Source: an uncultured Lachnospiraceae bacterium (GTDB taxonomy: Bacteria > Bacillota > Clostridia > Lachnospirales > Lachnospiraceae). From it: a DNA stretch of 64,000 nt. How positions within the stretch are numbered: the first letter of the stretch is position 1; each line of letters begins with the position of its first letter. This document shows, piece by piece, positions 50,434 to 59,470 of the stretch. Position numbers and translations under genes: made by a program. The notes under the pieces are model-generated. The model did no database searches. It saw only the letters and a list, made by a program, of their open reading frames with translations, and had not been told where the DNA came from. Location of the stretch: NCBI GenBank assembly GCA_910584725.1, contig CAJUBE010000010.1:57393-121392 (forward strand), written 5' to 3'.

Positions 50434-51108
50434 ATGGATAAGTCGAAGATCCTCGTGGTGGACGATGAGAGCCGTATGCGTAAGCTGGTTCGGGATTTTC
50501 TGGTAAAGAATAATTATGAAGTTGTTGAGGCGGCGGACGGGCAGCAGGCGCTTGATCTCTTTTTTGAAAAGAATAATATAGATCTTGTAATCCTGGATGT
50601 GATGATGCCTAAGGTGGACGGCTGGCAGGTATGCAGGGAAATACGGGCGTACTCCAAGGTGCCGATTATAATGTTGACAGCCAAATCAGATGAGAGAGAT
50701 GAGCTTTTGGGCTTTGAGCTGGGGGTGGATGAATATATATCCAAACCTTTCAGTCCGAAAATTCTCGTGGCGCGGGTGGAGGCCATTCTTCGCAGAACCG
50801 GACAGGCGGCAGAGATGATTGTGGAAGCGGGCGGCATCCGGCTTGATAAGCAGGCACACAGTGTAACAGTGGGGGAAAAACCGATTGATTTGAGCTATAA
50901 AGAATTTGAACTGCTAGCCTATTTTATGGAAAATAAGGGGATTGCCCTGTCTCGGGAAAAGATCTTAAACAGTGTTTGGAATTATGATTATTTCGGGGAT
51001 GCCAGGACGATTGACACCCATGTGAAAAAACTCCGCAGTAAGATGGGGGACAAGGGCGAGCTAATCAAGACGATCTGGGGAATGGGTTATAAATTCGAGG
51101 TGGAATAG
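50434..51108 (+). CDS. OmpR-family response regulator
   Basis: 224 residues. The receiver has VVDDESRM, the phospho-acceptor aspartate in LVILDVMMPKVDG, and the lysine in YISKPFSP. A C-terminal winged helix (RTIDTHVKKLRSKMG, WGMGYKFE) binds DNA. No classical kinase is adjacent; the hybrid kinase follows 14 bp later, and a typical HAMP kinase lies at 61034. The latter is the more likely original partner (inference). Regulators of this class bind direct repeats about 11 bp apart. Confidence 0.93.
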   Translation: MDKSKILVVDDESRMRKLVRDFLVKNNYEVVEAADGQQALDLFFEKNNIDLVILDVMMPKVDGWQVCREIRAYSKVPIIMLTAKSDERDELLGFELGVDEYISKPFSPKILVARVEAILRRTGQAAEMIVEAGGIRLDKQAHSVTVGEKPIDLSYKEFELLAYFMENKGIALSREKILNSVWNYDYFGDARTIDTHVKKLRSKMGDKGELIKTIWGMGYKFEVE

Positions 51109-51122
51109 CGGAGGGATTGGGA

Positions 51123-54113
51123 ATGTCTAAGCGCTGGTTCTATAAAGAGGAGCTGTTTTTTACGACGGAAGAGACGGGCCTCAGGGAAGAAAATCAGGAT
51201 AAGATCATAGAACTGCTGGGCAGAAATGTGGCGGTTGGCGTTGTCAGCGGATTTTACGAGGAAGGATTTCCGATCTACTTTATCAGTGCGTTCGCGCTCA
51301 ACAACATCGGAATGACCTATGAGCAGTTTATGGAAAGAACCGGCGGGAGTTATCTGCAGGCCATATATGAGCCGGACCGCAGCATTTTTACGGAGGTTTT
51401 TCTTCCCAGAGAGGAGGAGAAGCGTGAGTACCGTGTGATCAACGGGCAGGGGGAGCCTGTCTGGGTGCGCGCGATCAGGATGGAATCCACGGCTGAGGAC
51501 GGCAGGAGAATCTGGATTTCGGCCATCCGGTTGATTGACGAGCAGCACCGTGACAGCCAGATGTCCCATGAGGCGTTCCGTATGCTGCAGGATACATATT
51601 TCAGGATCAGCGCCATAGACCTGAATAGGAATACGATTTCGGATCTGAAGTTTGTGGAGAGTGAAGAGCTGGAATTGGAGAGGCTCAACGGCGACTATCG
51701 GATGACTGTCGCTTCCTGTGCCAAGAACCATGTGGACAAAAAGGACAGCGGGAACTTTAAAAATATTATGTCGGCGGAGAATCTGAAAAAAGTCTTTATG
51801 AACGGCGGCGTGCCGATTCATTTCAGCTATCAGCGTCTGGTGGAGGGCGAGTGGAAGTGGGTGCGGACGGATCTCGTGCCGGTGGAGAATTTCAGTGAAG
51901 AAAACGCCAGGGTTATGTGGTATGTGAAGAATATCACGGAGGAGAAGGCGAAAGAGACGGAGATGACAGACCGGATGCTTCGGACGAACGCGGAGCTGGT
52001 ACAGGCGCAGAAGGCGTTGGAAGAGGCGAATCTGAAAATCAAGGAGTCGAACCGTATGCTGCGCCGCAGCCTGAGCGCGGAGGAGCAGTATCGTCAGGCG
52101 ATTGTCTCGGAGGCGGTTTTTGTATTTAACGTCAATGTCACGAGAAACCTGATAGAAGAAGAGTTTTATGAGATCACGGACGGACAGATGGAGCCGGTGC
52201 TTTCCAGGATGGGCTTCGAAGCGCCCTGTAACGCGGACGATTTCTTCCTTCATTGGAGCAAGGAGCGCGTTTTCCCGGAGGACAGGGAGGTCTATGTACA
52301 GACGCTCAACACCCATCATCTGTTGGAAGCTTACGAGCGGGGAGAGAACGAACTGATTATAGAAGTCGAGACTTCCGGCTCAGATGAACAGCCCATGGTT
52401 CTGCGGCATACGATTCTGCTCACGAAGGACGGCGTCAGCGGTGATATTCTGGCCCTCAACAATGCCAAAGATATTACGGATGTCCGTGCTAAGGATCGGG
52501 AGACGAAGAAAGCGCTGTTGGACGCTTATGAGGCGGCGGACCGGGCAAACTGTGCCAAGACGGATTTCCTCTCCAAAATGTCCCATGACATCAGGACACC
52601 CATGAATGCGATTATCGGTATGACAGCCCTTGCGGGCACGAAACTTCACGACCCGGACGGGGTGGAGGAATGTCTTGCGAAGGTTTCGGCGGCGAGCAAG
52701 CATCTGCTCTCACTCATCAACGAGGTGCTCGACATGAGCAGGATTGAGTCGGGTGCGCTGACTCTGGACGAGGAGGAATTTAACCTTCTGAATATTATAG
52801 ACAGCATGGTGAATATGCTTTCCGATGCCGCCCGGGAGAAGAAGCAGAAGATAGAGTTTCGCGCCCATGGCGTGCAGAACACCAATGTGCGGGGAGATGC
52901 GAGACGACTGCAGCAGATATTCGCGAACGTGATAAGCAATTCCATCAAATATACGCAGGAAGGCGGGGCAATCAGCATAGAAATTACGGAAAAGCCCTCC
53001 CAGCAGGAGCATGTCGGATGTTATGAGTTTGTGTTTAAGGATAACGGCATCGGCATGACGGAGGAATTTCTGCAGCATATTTTTGATCCCTTTGAGCGGG
53101 CGGACGATGTGCGTACCAGCAAGATCCAGGGTACCGGACTTGGCATGACCATCAGCCGGAATATTATACAGATGATGGGCGGAGATATCCGGATCGAAAG
53201 CGAGCCGGGGGTCGGGACGATTGTGACGGTTACCGTGCCCTTAAAGTATCAGGTGCCGGGCGTGGTGAACAGGAAGGATCTCGCCGGAAGAACGGTTCTG
53301 GTGGTGGATGATTCACCTTTTGCCGGAGAGACCACCAGCGTACTTTTAAGCAATCTGGGGATGCGCGGCGAGTGGGTGCAGTCCGGGGAAGAAGCGCTGG
53401 ACTATATGAAGGAGAAGCGGCGGAAAGGGGAAGATGTTTTTGCCGTTCTGCTGGATGTGAACATGCCGGGCATGAACGGCATGGAGACGGCGAAGGCGAT
53501 ACGCAGACAGGAAGGCGTGGAAATTCCACTGATTCTCGTCTCTGCTCATGAATGGGTGGATATTGAAATGGAAGCGCGGATGGCGGGCGTAAACGCGTTT
53601 ATCAGGAAGCCGTTTGATAAGACCAGAATACTGACGGCGTTCCGCAATTTTATTCCCAGGAAGGCAGCGAAGCCGGCGGAAGAGTCGCTCGAACAGATCG
53701 GGGAGGCGGATTATTCCGACAAACGGATTCTCGTGGTGGAGGACAATGACCTGAACAGGGAAATTGCTACGGAAATCCTTTCCATGACGGGGGCAATGAT
53801 TGAGACGGCGGAGAACGGGAAGGAAGCCGTGGACATGGTGCTTGCTTCAAATGAAGGCTACTATGACCTGATTCTCATGGATTTGCAGATGCCCGTGATG
53901 AACGGGTATGAGGCGACGACGACGCTTCGTGCCATGGAGCGGGAGGATGCCAGAAAGATTCCCATTGTGGCGATGACGGCGAACGCTTTTTTGGAGGACA
54001 TACAGCAGTCGAAAGCATGCGGCATGAACGAGCATATGTCAAAGCCGCTGGATATTGACCAGCTCCAGCGGATGCTGGCGAGGTGGCTGTCGAAGCAGAA
54101 CAGAAACGCATAA
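51123..54113 (+). CDS. Hybrid sensor histidine kinase with two receiver domains
   Basis: About 996 residues with no membrane helix, so soluble. An N-terminal PAS-like region (about 25-150) and a further sensor part lead to a coiled coil, then HisKA (KMSHDIRTPMNAIIGM, about 480-500), an ATPase domain (ISNSIKYT, GTGLGMTI, about 590-710), and receiver 1 (about 723-845, LLDVNMPGMNG). Receiver 2 (about 869-990) has LILMDLQMPVMNG. Phosphate can pass from histidine to either receiver; no output domain is present, so a separate HPt or regulator is needed. ATG at 51123 follows GGAGGG. A terminator follows the gene. Confidence 0.93.
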   Translation: MSKRWFYKEELFFTTEETGLREENQDKIIELLGRNVAVGVVSGFYEEGFPIYFISAFALNNIGMTYEQFMERTGGSYLQAIYEPDRSIFTEVFLPREEEKREYRVINGQGEPVWVRAIRMESTAEDGRRIWISAIRLIDEQHRDSQMSHEAFRMLQDTYFRISAIDLNRNTISDLKFVESEELELERLNGDYRMTVASCAKNHVDKKDSGNFKNIMSAENLKKVFMNGGVPIHFSYQRLVEGEWKWVRTDLVPVENFSEENARVMWYVKNITEEKAKETEMTDRMLRTNAELVQAQKALEEANLKIKESNRMLRRSLSAEEQYRQAIVSEAVFVFNVNVTRNLIEEEFYEITDGQMEPVLSRMGFEAPCNADDFFLHWSKERVFPEDREVYVQTLNTHHLLEAYERGENELIIEVETSGSDEQPMVLRHTILLTKDGVSGDILALNNAKDITDVRAKDRETKKALLDAYEAADRANCAKTDFLSKMSHDIRTPMNAIIGMTALAGTKLHDPDGVEECLAKVSAASKHLLSLINEVLDMSRIESGALTLDEEEFNLLNIIDSMVNMLSDAAREKKQKIEFRAHGVQNTNVRGDARRLQQIFANVISNSIKYTQEGGAISIEITEKPSQQEHVGCYEFVFKDNGIGMTEEFLQHIFDPFERADDVRTSKIQGTGLGMTISRNIIQMMGGDIRIESEPGVGTIVTVTVPLKYQVPGVVNRKDLAGRTVLVVDDSPFAGETTSVLLSNLGMRGEWVQSGEEALDYMKEKRRKGEDVFAVLLDVNMPGMNGMETAKAIRRQEGVEIPLILVSAHEWVDIEMEARMAGVNAFIRKPFDKTRILTAFRNFIPRKAAKPAEESLEQIGEADYSDKRILVVEDNDLNREIATEILSMTGAMIETAENGKEAVDMVLASNEGYYDLILMDLQMPVMNGYEATTTLRAMEREDARKIPIVAMTANAFLEDIQQSKACGMNEHMSKPLDIDQLQRMLARWLSKQNRNA

Positions 54114-54116
54114 AAC

Positions 54117-54155
54117 AGTGTCGGTTCCTTAGGGATAGGGAGCCGGCATTTTTTG
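54117..54155 (+). terminator. Terminator after the hybrid kinase
   Basis: GTGTCGGTTCC pairs with GGGAGCCGGCAT (G-U pairs included), followed by TTTTTT. Confidence 0.8.
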
Positions 54156-54159
54156 CTAT

Positions 54160-54188
54160 ATTTAAGAAAGATAAAAAAAGTCTTAAAT
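54160..54188. promoter_or_regulatory. Inverted repeat upstream of the RND adaptor, possible operator
   Basis: ATTTAAGA, 13 bases, TCTTAAAT. It precedes a weak promoter-like pair, TTTACT (54203-54208), 16 bp, TGTAAT (54225-54230). It could be a site for an efflux regulator. Confidence 0.4.
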
Positions 54189-54272
54189 GTGGGCGGATAC
54201 ACTTTACTTTTGCAGATAATTTGGTGTAATCTGAAAAACGGATATTGGGACATAGAATTTGGAGGAGTTAAT

Positions 54273-56162
54273 ATGAAAAAACGGTACATAAAATCCGGAC
54301 ACAGAAATGTGGCGTTATTGCTGGCAGCGGCGTGCGTTTCCGTGACGCTTGCGGGCTGTGGAGATACAGTGGTTGAGGAGGAAGAGACGCTGAGCGAAGT
54401 GATTCCTGTGGAAGCGCAGATGCCTGTGGCGGGCACGCTTACGCTTAAGAATGAATTTGTGGGGACTGTCAGCCCGGAGGAGTCGGTGTATGTGATTCCC
54501 ATGGTGACGGCGGAGGTACTCGGCACGGATATCAGCGTGGGCGATACGGTGACGGCGGGACAAGTGTTATGTAAACTAGATACGGAAGCCGCCGAGTTAC
54601 AGCTTGCCAGTGCGCAGGCGCAGTACAACAGTGCGACGGCGGGCGTACAGGCAGCAGAAGTAGGATATGAGATCGCGCAGGCGCAGTACGACAGCGCGGT
54701 GGCCCAGATAGATATGCAGAACGAACAGACCCAGAGGCAGAAAGATCTGACCATGTATCAGATGCAGATGCAGATTGACGGGATCAGCGATGGGATAGAG
54801 GATATCAATGAGCAGATTTACCAGTTGGAGGAAGACAGAGAGGATGCCAAAGATCAGAGGGATGATCTGAAGAAGGCGAGAGACAGGGCGAACAGTGGTT
54901 TAAAACAGGCATCTCAGGCCTACGCGGCTGCGCAGGCAGCCGTGACGGCATTGGAACCGGGGGATTATCAGGCGCAGCAGGCTATTATAGCAGGTCCTCC
55001 TTTTAATGGGGATGTAAATGCATACGAATATGCATTAAAGCAGGCCAAGGAGCAGCTTGCAGAAGCCAAGGCGGCTTATGAAGGGGCCCAGGCGGCAGCC
55101 TCCCAGACAAGCGCGGCCTATGAGCAGGCGAAGGCCGGCATCGAATCCATAGATGACGGTAAGGAAAAGTTGGAGGATTCCCTCTCCGATACTTATAAAA
55201 CAAAGGAACAGACTGAGACAGTGAAAAATCTGACAGAGGCGCAGCTCAATGTCAATACCCAGCCGGTGCAGGATATCAGCAAGAGGACGGCGGCTTTGGG
55301 CGTGGACTCAGCGGCGGCGCAGGTGAACAGCGCCAAAGTCGGCGCGGCAGGCGCAAAGGTGGGAATCGACAGCGCAGAATATCAGCTTGATATGTACACG
55401 TTGACGGCGCCTATCGACGGCGTGATCGAGGCGGTGAACGTGAAAGAGCATGATTTTGCCTCCTCGCAGAATCCGGCTTTCGTTATTTCCAATAAAAATA
55501 CCATGACGGTCACCTTTGGCGTGAGCGAGGGTATCCGCGGCACACTGCGGATCGGGCAGAAAATTCAGGTGGACAGGAACGGTAAACTTTATGATGCGGT
55601 GATCACGGAGATCGGCAGTATGGTGGATCAGACAACCGGTCTGTTTGTGATAAAGTCCTGCGTGAACACACCGGACGACAGCCTGCTGACCGGAAGCAGT
55701 GTTAAGGTGACGGCGGATACCTATAGCCAGACGGACGCCCTGTTGATTCCCTACGACGCGGTGTATTATGACGACAGCCAGCCCTATGTCTATGTGGCGG
55801 AAAATGGAATAGCGAAGCGTAAGGACGTGGAGACAGGGATTTTTGATATGGATACGATCACGGTGCTTTCCGGTCTTTCCACGGAGGATACATTAATTAC
55901 GAGTTGGTCGGCAAATCTCAGAGAGGGCGCGGAAGTGTCCGTGCAGATGAAGACCGAGAGTGAGACAGGCGGTACAGACACAGCGGCAGATGATGTGACA
56001 GGCAGTACAGACAGAGCGGCAGATGATGCGACAAACAGTACAGACACGGCGATAGATGATGTGACAGGCGGTGCGGATGCGATGGCCGGTGTAGAGGCGG
56101 GCGTTACAGAGACGTCGACTGAAAGTGAGGCAGACGGCGCAATGACGGCGAACGGAGAGTAA
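54273..56162 (+). CDS. RND efflux adaptor lipoprotein (membrane fusion protein)
   Basis: 629 residues. The signal peptide ends in LAGCGD (lipobox), then a biotinyl-lipoyl-like domain (GDTVTAGQVLCKLD). A very long coiled coil rich in Ala, Gln and Glu (about 110-370) follows, then the returning half with LTAPIDGVIEAVNV and beta-barrel domains. It connects to the RND pump encoded next. The C-terminal tail holds 3.4 tandem 33-bp repeats encoding GSTDTAADDVT-type units (55968-56081), which is unusual for this family. ATG at 54273 has GGAGGAG upstream. Confidence 0.9.
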   Translation: MKKRYIKSGHRNVALLLAAACVSVTLAGCGDTVVEEEETLSEVIPVEAQMPVAGTLTLKNEFVGTVSPEESVYVIPMVTAEVLGTDISVGDTVTAGQVLCKLDTEAAELQLASAQAQYNSATAGVQAAEVGYEIAQAQYDSAVAQIDMQNEQTQRQKDLTMYQMQMQIDGISDGIEDINEQIYQLEEDREDAKDQRDDLKKARDRANSGLKQASQAYAAAQAAVTALEPGDYQAQQAIIAGPPFNGDVNAYEYALKQAKEQLAEAKAAYEGAQAAASQTSAAYEQAKAGIESIDDGKEKLEDSLSDTYKTKEQTETVKNLTEAQLNVNTQPVQDISKRTAALGVDSAAAQVNSAKVGAAGAKVGIDSAEYQLDMYTLTAPIDGVIEAVNVKEHDFASSQNPAFVISNKNTMTVTFGVSEGIRGTLRIGQKIQVDRNGKLYDAVITEIGSMVDQTTGLFVIKSCVNTPDDSLLTGSSVKVTADTYSQTDALLIPYDAVYYDDSQPYVYVAENGIAKRKDVETGIFDMDTITVLSGLSTEDTLITSWSANLREGAEVSVQMKTESETGGTDTAADDVTGSTDRAADDATNSTDTAIDDVTGGADAMAGVEAGVTETSTESEADGAMTANGE

Positions 56163-56223
56163 CAGTTCAGCTCAGGACTTTACACTTGCTGCAAAGTCCG
56201 TAAGAGCATGTAATGGTTGAAAA

Positions 56224-56303
56224 GAATCCGGCCTCTTTGCCGAAGGCAAAATTGGAATAGGCCGGATTCCGTAACTATAAAGCCGAAGGCTGAATAGTTA
56301 CGG
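56224..56303. repeat. Two nested hairpins between adaptor and RND pump
   Basis: GAATCCGGCCT...AGGCCGGATTC (56224-56269) encloses TTTGCC-GAA-GGCAAA. Right after, CCGTAACTAT...ATAGTTACGG (56269-56303) encloses AGCC-GAA-GGCT. The second resembles 50388-50413. No T-run follows, so read-through into the pump gene is expected. Confidence 0.75.
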
Positions 56304-56321
56304 AGAGTAGGAGGCAGCAAT

Positions 56322-59300
56322 ATGGGATTGACAAAATTAGCTCTGAAGCGTCCGGTTTCGATGGCGCTCATTGTTCTGGCCCTGGTGGTGTTCGGTCTTT
56401 CTTCCATACCGGGTTTTCGGTTGGAACTGACGCCCGATATTGAGATGCCGATGCTTCTCGTCTACACGATTTATCCGGGGGCGGATCCGGAGAGCGTGGA
56501 GGAGCTTGTGACGAAGGAGATAGAGGCTGCAGGTTCTGAACAGAGCGGCGTAACTACTTACACTTCACAGTCGGCGGAAAATATGTCCATGGTTATGTTC
56601 CAGTATGAATACGGAACAGACTTGGATGATGCCTATATGGATTTAAAGACGGCACTCGACGCGGCAAAATCGTCCATGCCGGACGACGTGCAGGAGCCTA
56701 CGGTAATCGAGATGGCCATGGATCAGATGGAAACCATGGATATCTCGGTGACGGCGGTGGGTGACAGTGATGTGCTGAGCTATGTGAACGATACGATGGT
56801 GACGGAGCTGGAGACGATTTCCGGCGTGGCGGATGTGCAGGTATACGGCGGTCGGGAGAACTATATTCGCGTGCTGCTTGACTCACAGGCAATGAAGGAG
56901 TATGGGGTTACGATGAGCGGCATTGCCCAGACCATCGGGGCGATGGATTTTACGGTGCCTGTGGGCAGCGTAAACCAGGGTTCGCAGGACATTGCGGTAT
57001 CCAGCAGTGCGGATATCTCCGGGGTGGTGCAGATACAGAATATTCCCATTACCACGGCGAGAGGACAGGTCATTCCGCTCTCGGAGGTGGCACAGGTTGG
57101 TGAGAGCCAGAAAGCGGCAGACAGTCTGAGCCGCTATAACGGACAGGATAATGTGACGATCGCCATTACGAAAAAGAAAAGTTACGGTACCGTGGATGTG
57201 ACAAGAGATGTGGAGCGGATGCTGGAGCAGCTGCAGGCGGACAATGACGTAGTCGTGATTGATACGATCTATAACGCCAGCGATATGATTATTTCCTCGC
57301 TCTCGTCTGTGGGAAGCACATTGGCGCTGGGCGTGTTATTTTCCATGATCGTGCTGTTTCTCTTCTTCGGAGATTTCAGAGCCAGTCTGATTGTCGGCAG
57401 TTCCATGCCAATTTCGCTGTTCGCGACGATGATCGGCATGAATATGCTTGGCTTCACCTTTAACGTGGTGACGATGGGGGCGTTAGTCATCGCCATCGGT
57501 ATGATGGTGGACAGCTCTATCGTGGTGTTGGAGAGCTGTTTCCGCCTGAAGGATAAGACGGGGGAATACTATGACGCGGCGCTAAAGGGAACAGGGGTTG
57601 TGACGGCTTCGATCATTGCTTCCACGATTACTACAGTGGTCGTATACGCGCCGCTAAGTACGATGAAGGGCTTGTCGGGGCAGATGTTCTCGCAGCTTGG
57701 CATGACGATTATTATGGCGATGCTGGCTTCGCTTGTCATGGCTATGACCATCATTCCGCTTCTTTTTAGAAAGTTTAAGCCGGTTGAGAAAAAGGATCTG
57801 CCGATCAATAAACTTTTGCGCAAGATCAACGCAGGGTATGACAGAGTGCTTCGCAAAATTCTGCCAATGAAAGTGCTGGTAGTTGTGATATCGGTGCTCC
57901 TTTTGATCGCGGCGTTTATGCTGGTCAGCCATATCCACACGGAGCTGATGCCCAGCATGGATGAGGGCGCTTTTTCCATCACGGCAAGTTTCCGCTCCGG
58001 CACGAAGATGGAGCTGATTGAGGAGCAGACCAGTTTTCTGGAGAAAATGGCGGAAGAAGATGAATATGTAGATCACTATTCTTTCAGTGTCTCAGGAGAT
58101 ACGGCAACTCTGACAGGTTATCTTCCGGATGACTGCGAACTGTCCACGGGACAGGTGATTGAGCGTTACGCGAAGAAACTGGACGGACTGACGAACATGG
58201 ATATCAGCATCAGCGCCAGCGGCGCCAGCATGAGCGCCATGATGGGCAGCGGGATTGAGATAGATCTGGAAGGTCGTGATCTGGATGATCTGAGGGATAC
58301 GGCAAGGCAGGTACAACAGATGCTGCAGGGGATTCCGGGTGTGCTGCAGACTTCCTCCAATCTGGCGGAGGCGTCCACACAGGCGAAGATTATCATTGAT
58401 CCCTTAAAGAGTATGGCAGTCGGACTTCCTCCGGTACAGGTAGCGGGAGAGATGTACAATACATTGAGCGGCATGAAAGCGGCTACGCTTAAGAGAAGCG
58501 GCGAAGAGTATGAGGTGAGGGTGGAATATCCCGAGGGCGAGTACGAGGGCATGAATGATCTGATCAATATGACGCTCACCACGGCGCGGGGCACCCAGAT
58601 TCCGCTGTCTGAGATCGCGGCAGTGGAATATCAGGATTCCCCGGTTACGCTGATTCGTGTGGACGGCATCTACCAGGTGGCGGTGACTGCAAACACCACA
58701 GAGGAGGCAAGATTTACGGCGCAGGAGGCGGCGGATGAGGCGATGGAGCAGATGGTGCTTCCCAGAGGCGTTTCCCGTGCGTCAAGCATGATGGACGACA
58801 TGATGATTGACGAGTTCAAGGCGATTATCACGGCTATTTTCGTGGCGGTGTTCCTGATTTTCCTCGTCATGGCGATGCAGTTTGAGTCGCCGCGGTTTTC
58901 GCTGATGGTGATGATGAGTATTCCCTTCGCGCTGATTGGCTCCTTCGGACTTCTGTTTATAACAGGGTCGACTCTCAGCATGGTGTCCCTGATGGGTGTG
59001 CTGATGCTTGTGGGTATTGTGGTAAATAATGGTATTCTATATGTAGATACGGCGAATCGGCTGCGGGAGGAAATGCCGCTGGAGGAGGCGCTGATTCAGA
59101 GCGGACAGCTCAGACTGCGCCCCATTCTGATGACCACGCTGACGACCATTTTGTCCATGGTGCCGATGTCCCTCGGAATCGGAGACGGTTCCGTTATGAT
59201 GGAAGGTATGGCAATGATTATTATTGGCGGACTGGTTGCGTCCACCGTGCTGATTCTCTTGCTGATGCCCACGTTCTATCTGATTATAGATAAGAGGAGC

Positions 59301-59405
59301 AGGAAGGAGAAAAGACTGGTTAAGAAAGAGGAAAGGCAAAACAGGAGAGAAGATAGAAAAGCGGAAAAGAGAGCGCGGAAAGAAGAGAAGGACAAAGAGA
59401 AATAA
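56322..59405 (+). CDS. RND-family efflux pump (HAE1/SwrC-like)
   Basis: 1027 residues, full length, with twelve membrane helices in two halves and two large outside loops. In helix 4 the proton-relay position reads GMMVDSSIVVLES, so the second aspartate of the usual Asp-Asp pair is serine; many Firmicute members, as I recall, also lack it. The C-terminal tail is strongly basic. It pumps drugs, lipids or surfactants with the upstream lipoprotein adaptor; no outer-membrane channel is expected in a Gram-positive. AGGAGG precedes the ATG. Substrate unknown. Confidence 0.95.
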   Translation: MGLTKLALKRPVSMALIVLALVVFGLSSIPGFRLELTPDIEMPMLLVYTIYPGADPESVEELVTKEIEAAGSEQSGVTTYTSQSAENMSMVMFQYEYGTDLDDAYMDLKTALDAAKSSMPDDVQEPTVIEMAMDQMETMDISVTAVGDSDVLSYVNDTMVTELETISGVADVQVYGGRENYIRVLLDSQAMKEYGVTMSGIAQTIGAMDFTVPVGSVNQGSQDIAVSSSADISGVVQIQNIPITTARGQVIPLSEVAQVGESQKAADSLSRYNGQDNVTIAITKKKSYGTVDVTRDVERMLEQLQADNDVVVIDTIYNASDMIISSLSSVGSTLALGVLFSMIVLFLFFGDFRASLIVGSSMPISLFATMIGMNMLGFTFNVVTMGALVIAIGMMVDSSIVVLESCFRLKDKTGEYYDAALKGTGVVTASIIASTITTVVVYAPLSTMKGLSGQMFSQLGMTIIMAMLASLVMAMTIIPLLFRKFKPVEKKDLPINKLLRKINAGYDRVLRKILPMKVLVVVISVLLLIAAFMLVSHIHTELMPSMDEGAFSITASFRSGTKMELIEEQTSFLEKMAEEDEYVDHYSFSVSGDTATLTGYLPDDCELSTGQVIERYAKKLDGLTNMDISISASGASMSAMMGSGIEIDLEGRDLDDLRDTARQVQQMLQGIPGVLQTSSNLAEASTQAKIIIDPLKSMAVGLPPVQVAGEMYNTLSGMKAATLKRSGEEYEVRVEYPEGEYEGMNDLINMTLTTARGTQIPLSEIAAVEYQDSPVTLIRVDGIYQVAVTANTTEEARFTAQEAADEAMEQMVLPRGVSRASSMMDDMMIDEFKAIITAIFVAVFLIFLVMAMQFESPRFSLMVMMSIPFALIGSFGLLFITGSTLSMVSLMGVLMLVGIVVNNGILYVDTANRLREEMPLEEALIQSGQLRLRPILMTTLTTILSMVPMSLGIGDGSVMMEGMAMIIIGGLVASTVLILLLMPTFYLIIDKRSRKEKRLVKKEERQNRREDRKAEKRARKEEKDKEK

Positions 59406-59423
59406 GGATTTACACGATATAAG

Positions 59424-59470
59424 AAAGGCCGGTTTCGGATCAGATTACTTGATCTGAAACCGGTCTTTTC
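59424..59470. terminator. Bidirectional terminator shared by RND pump and convergent GGDEF gene
   Basis: AAGGCCGGTTTCGGATCA pairs with TGATCTGAAACCGGTCTT, flanked by A-rich and T-rich ends. It overlaps the last 26 bp of the GGDEF coding sequence. Confidence 0.85.

Noticed and set aside
51087..52319. 410-codon reverse frame opposite the hybrid kinase
   Set aside because: Antisense shadow; it would start inside a conserved kinase gene and has no domain.
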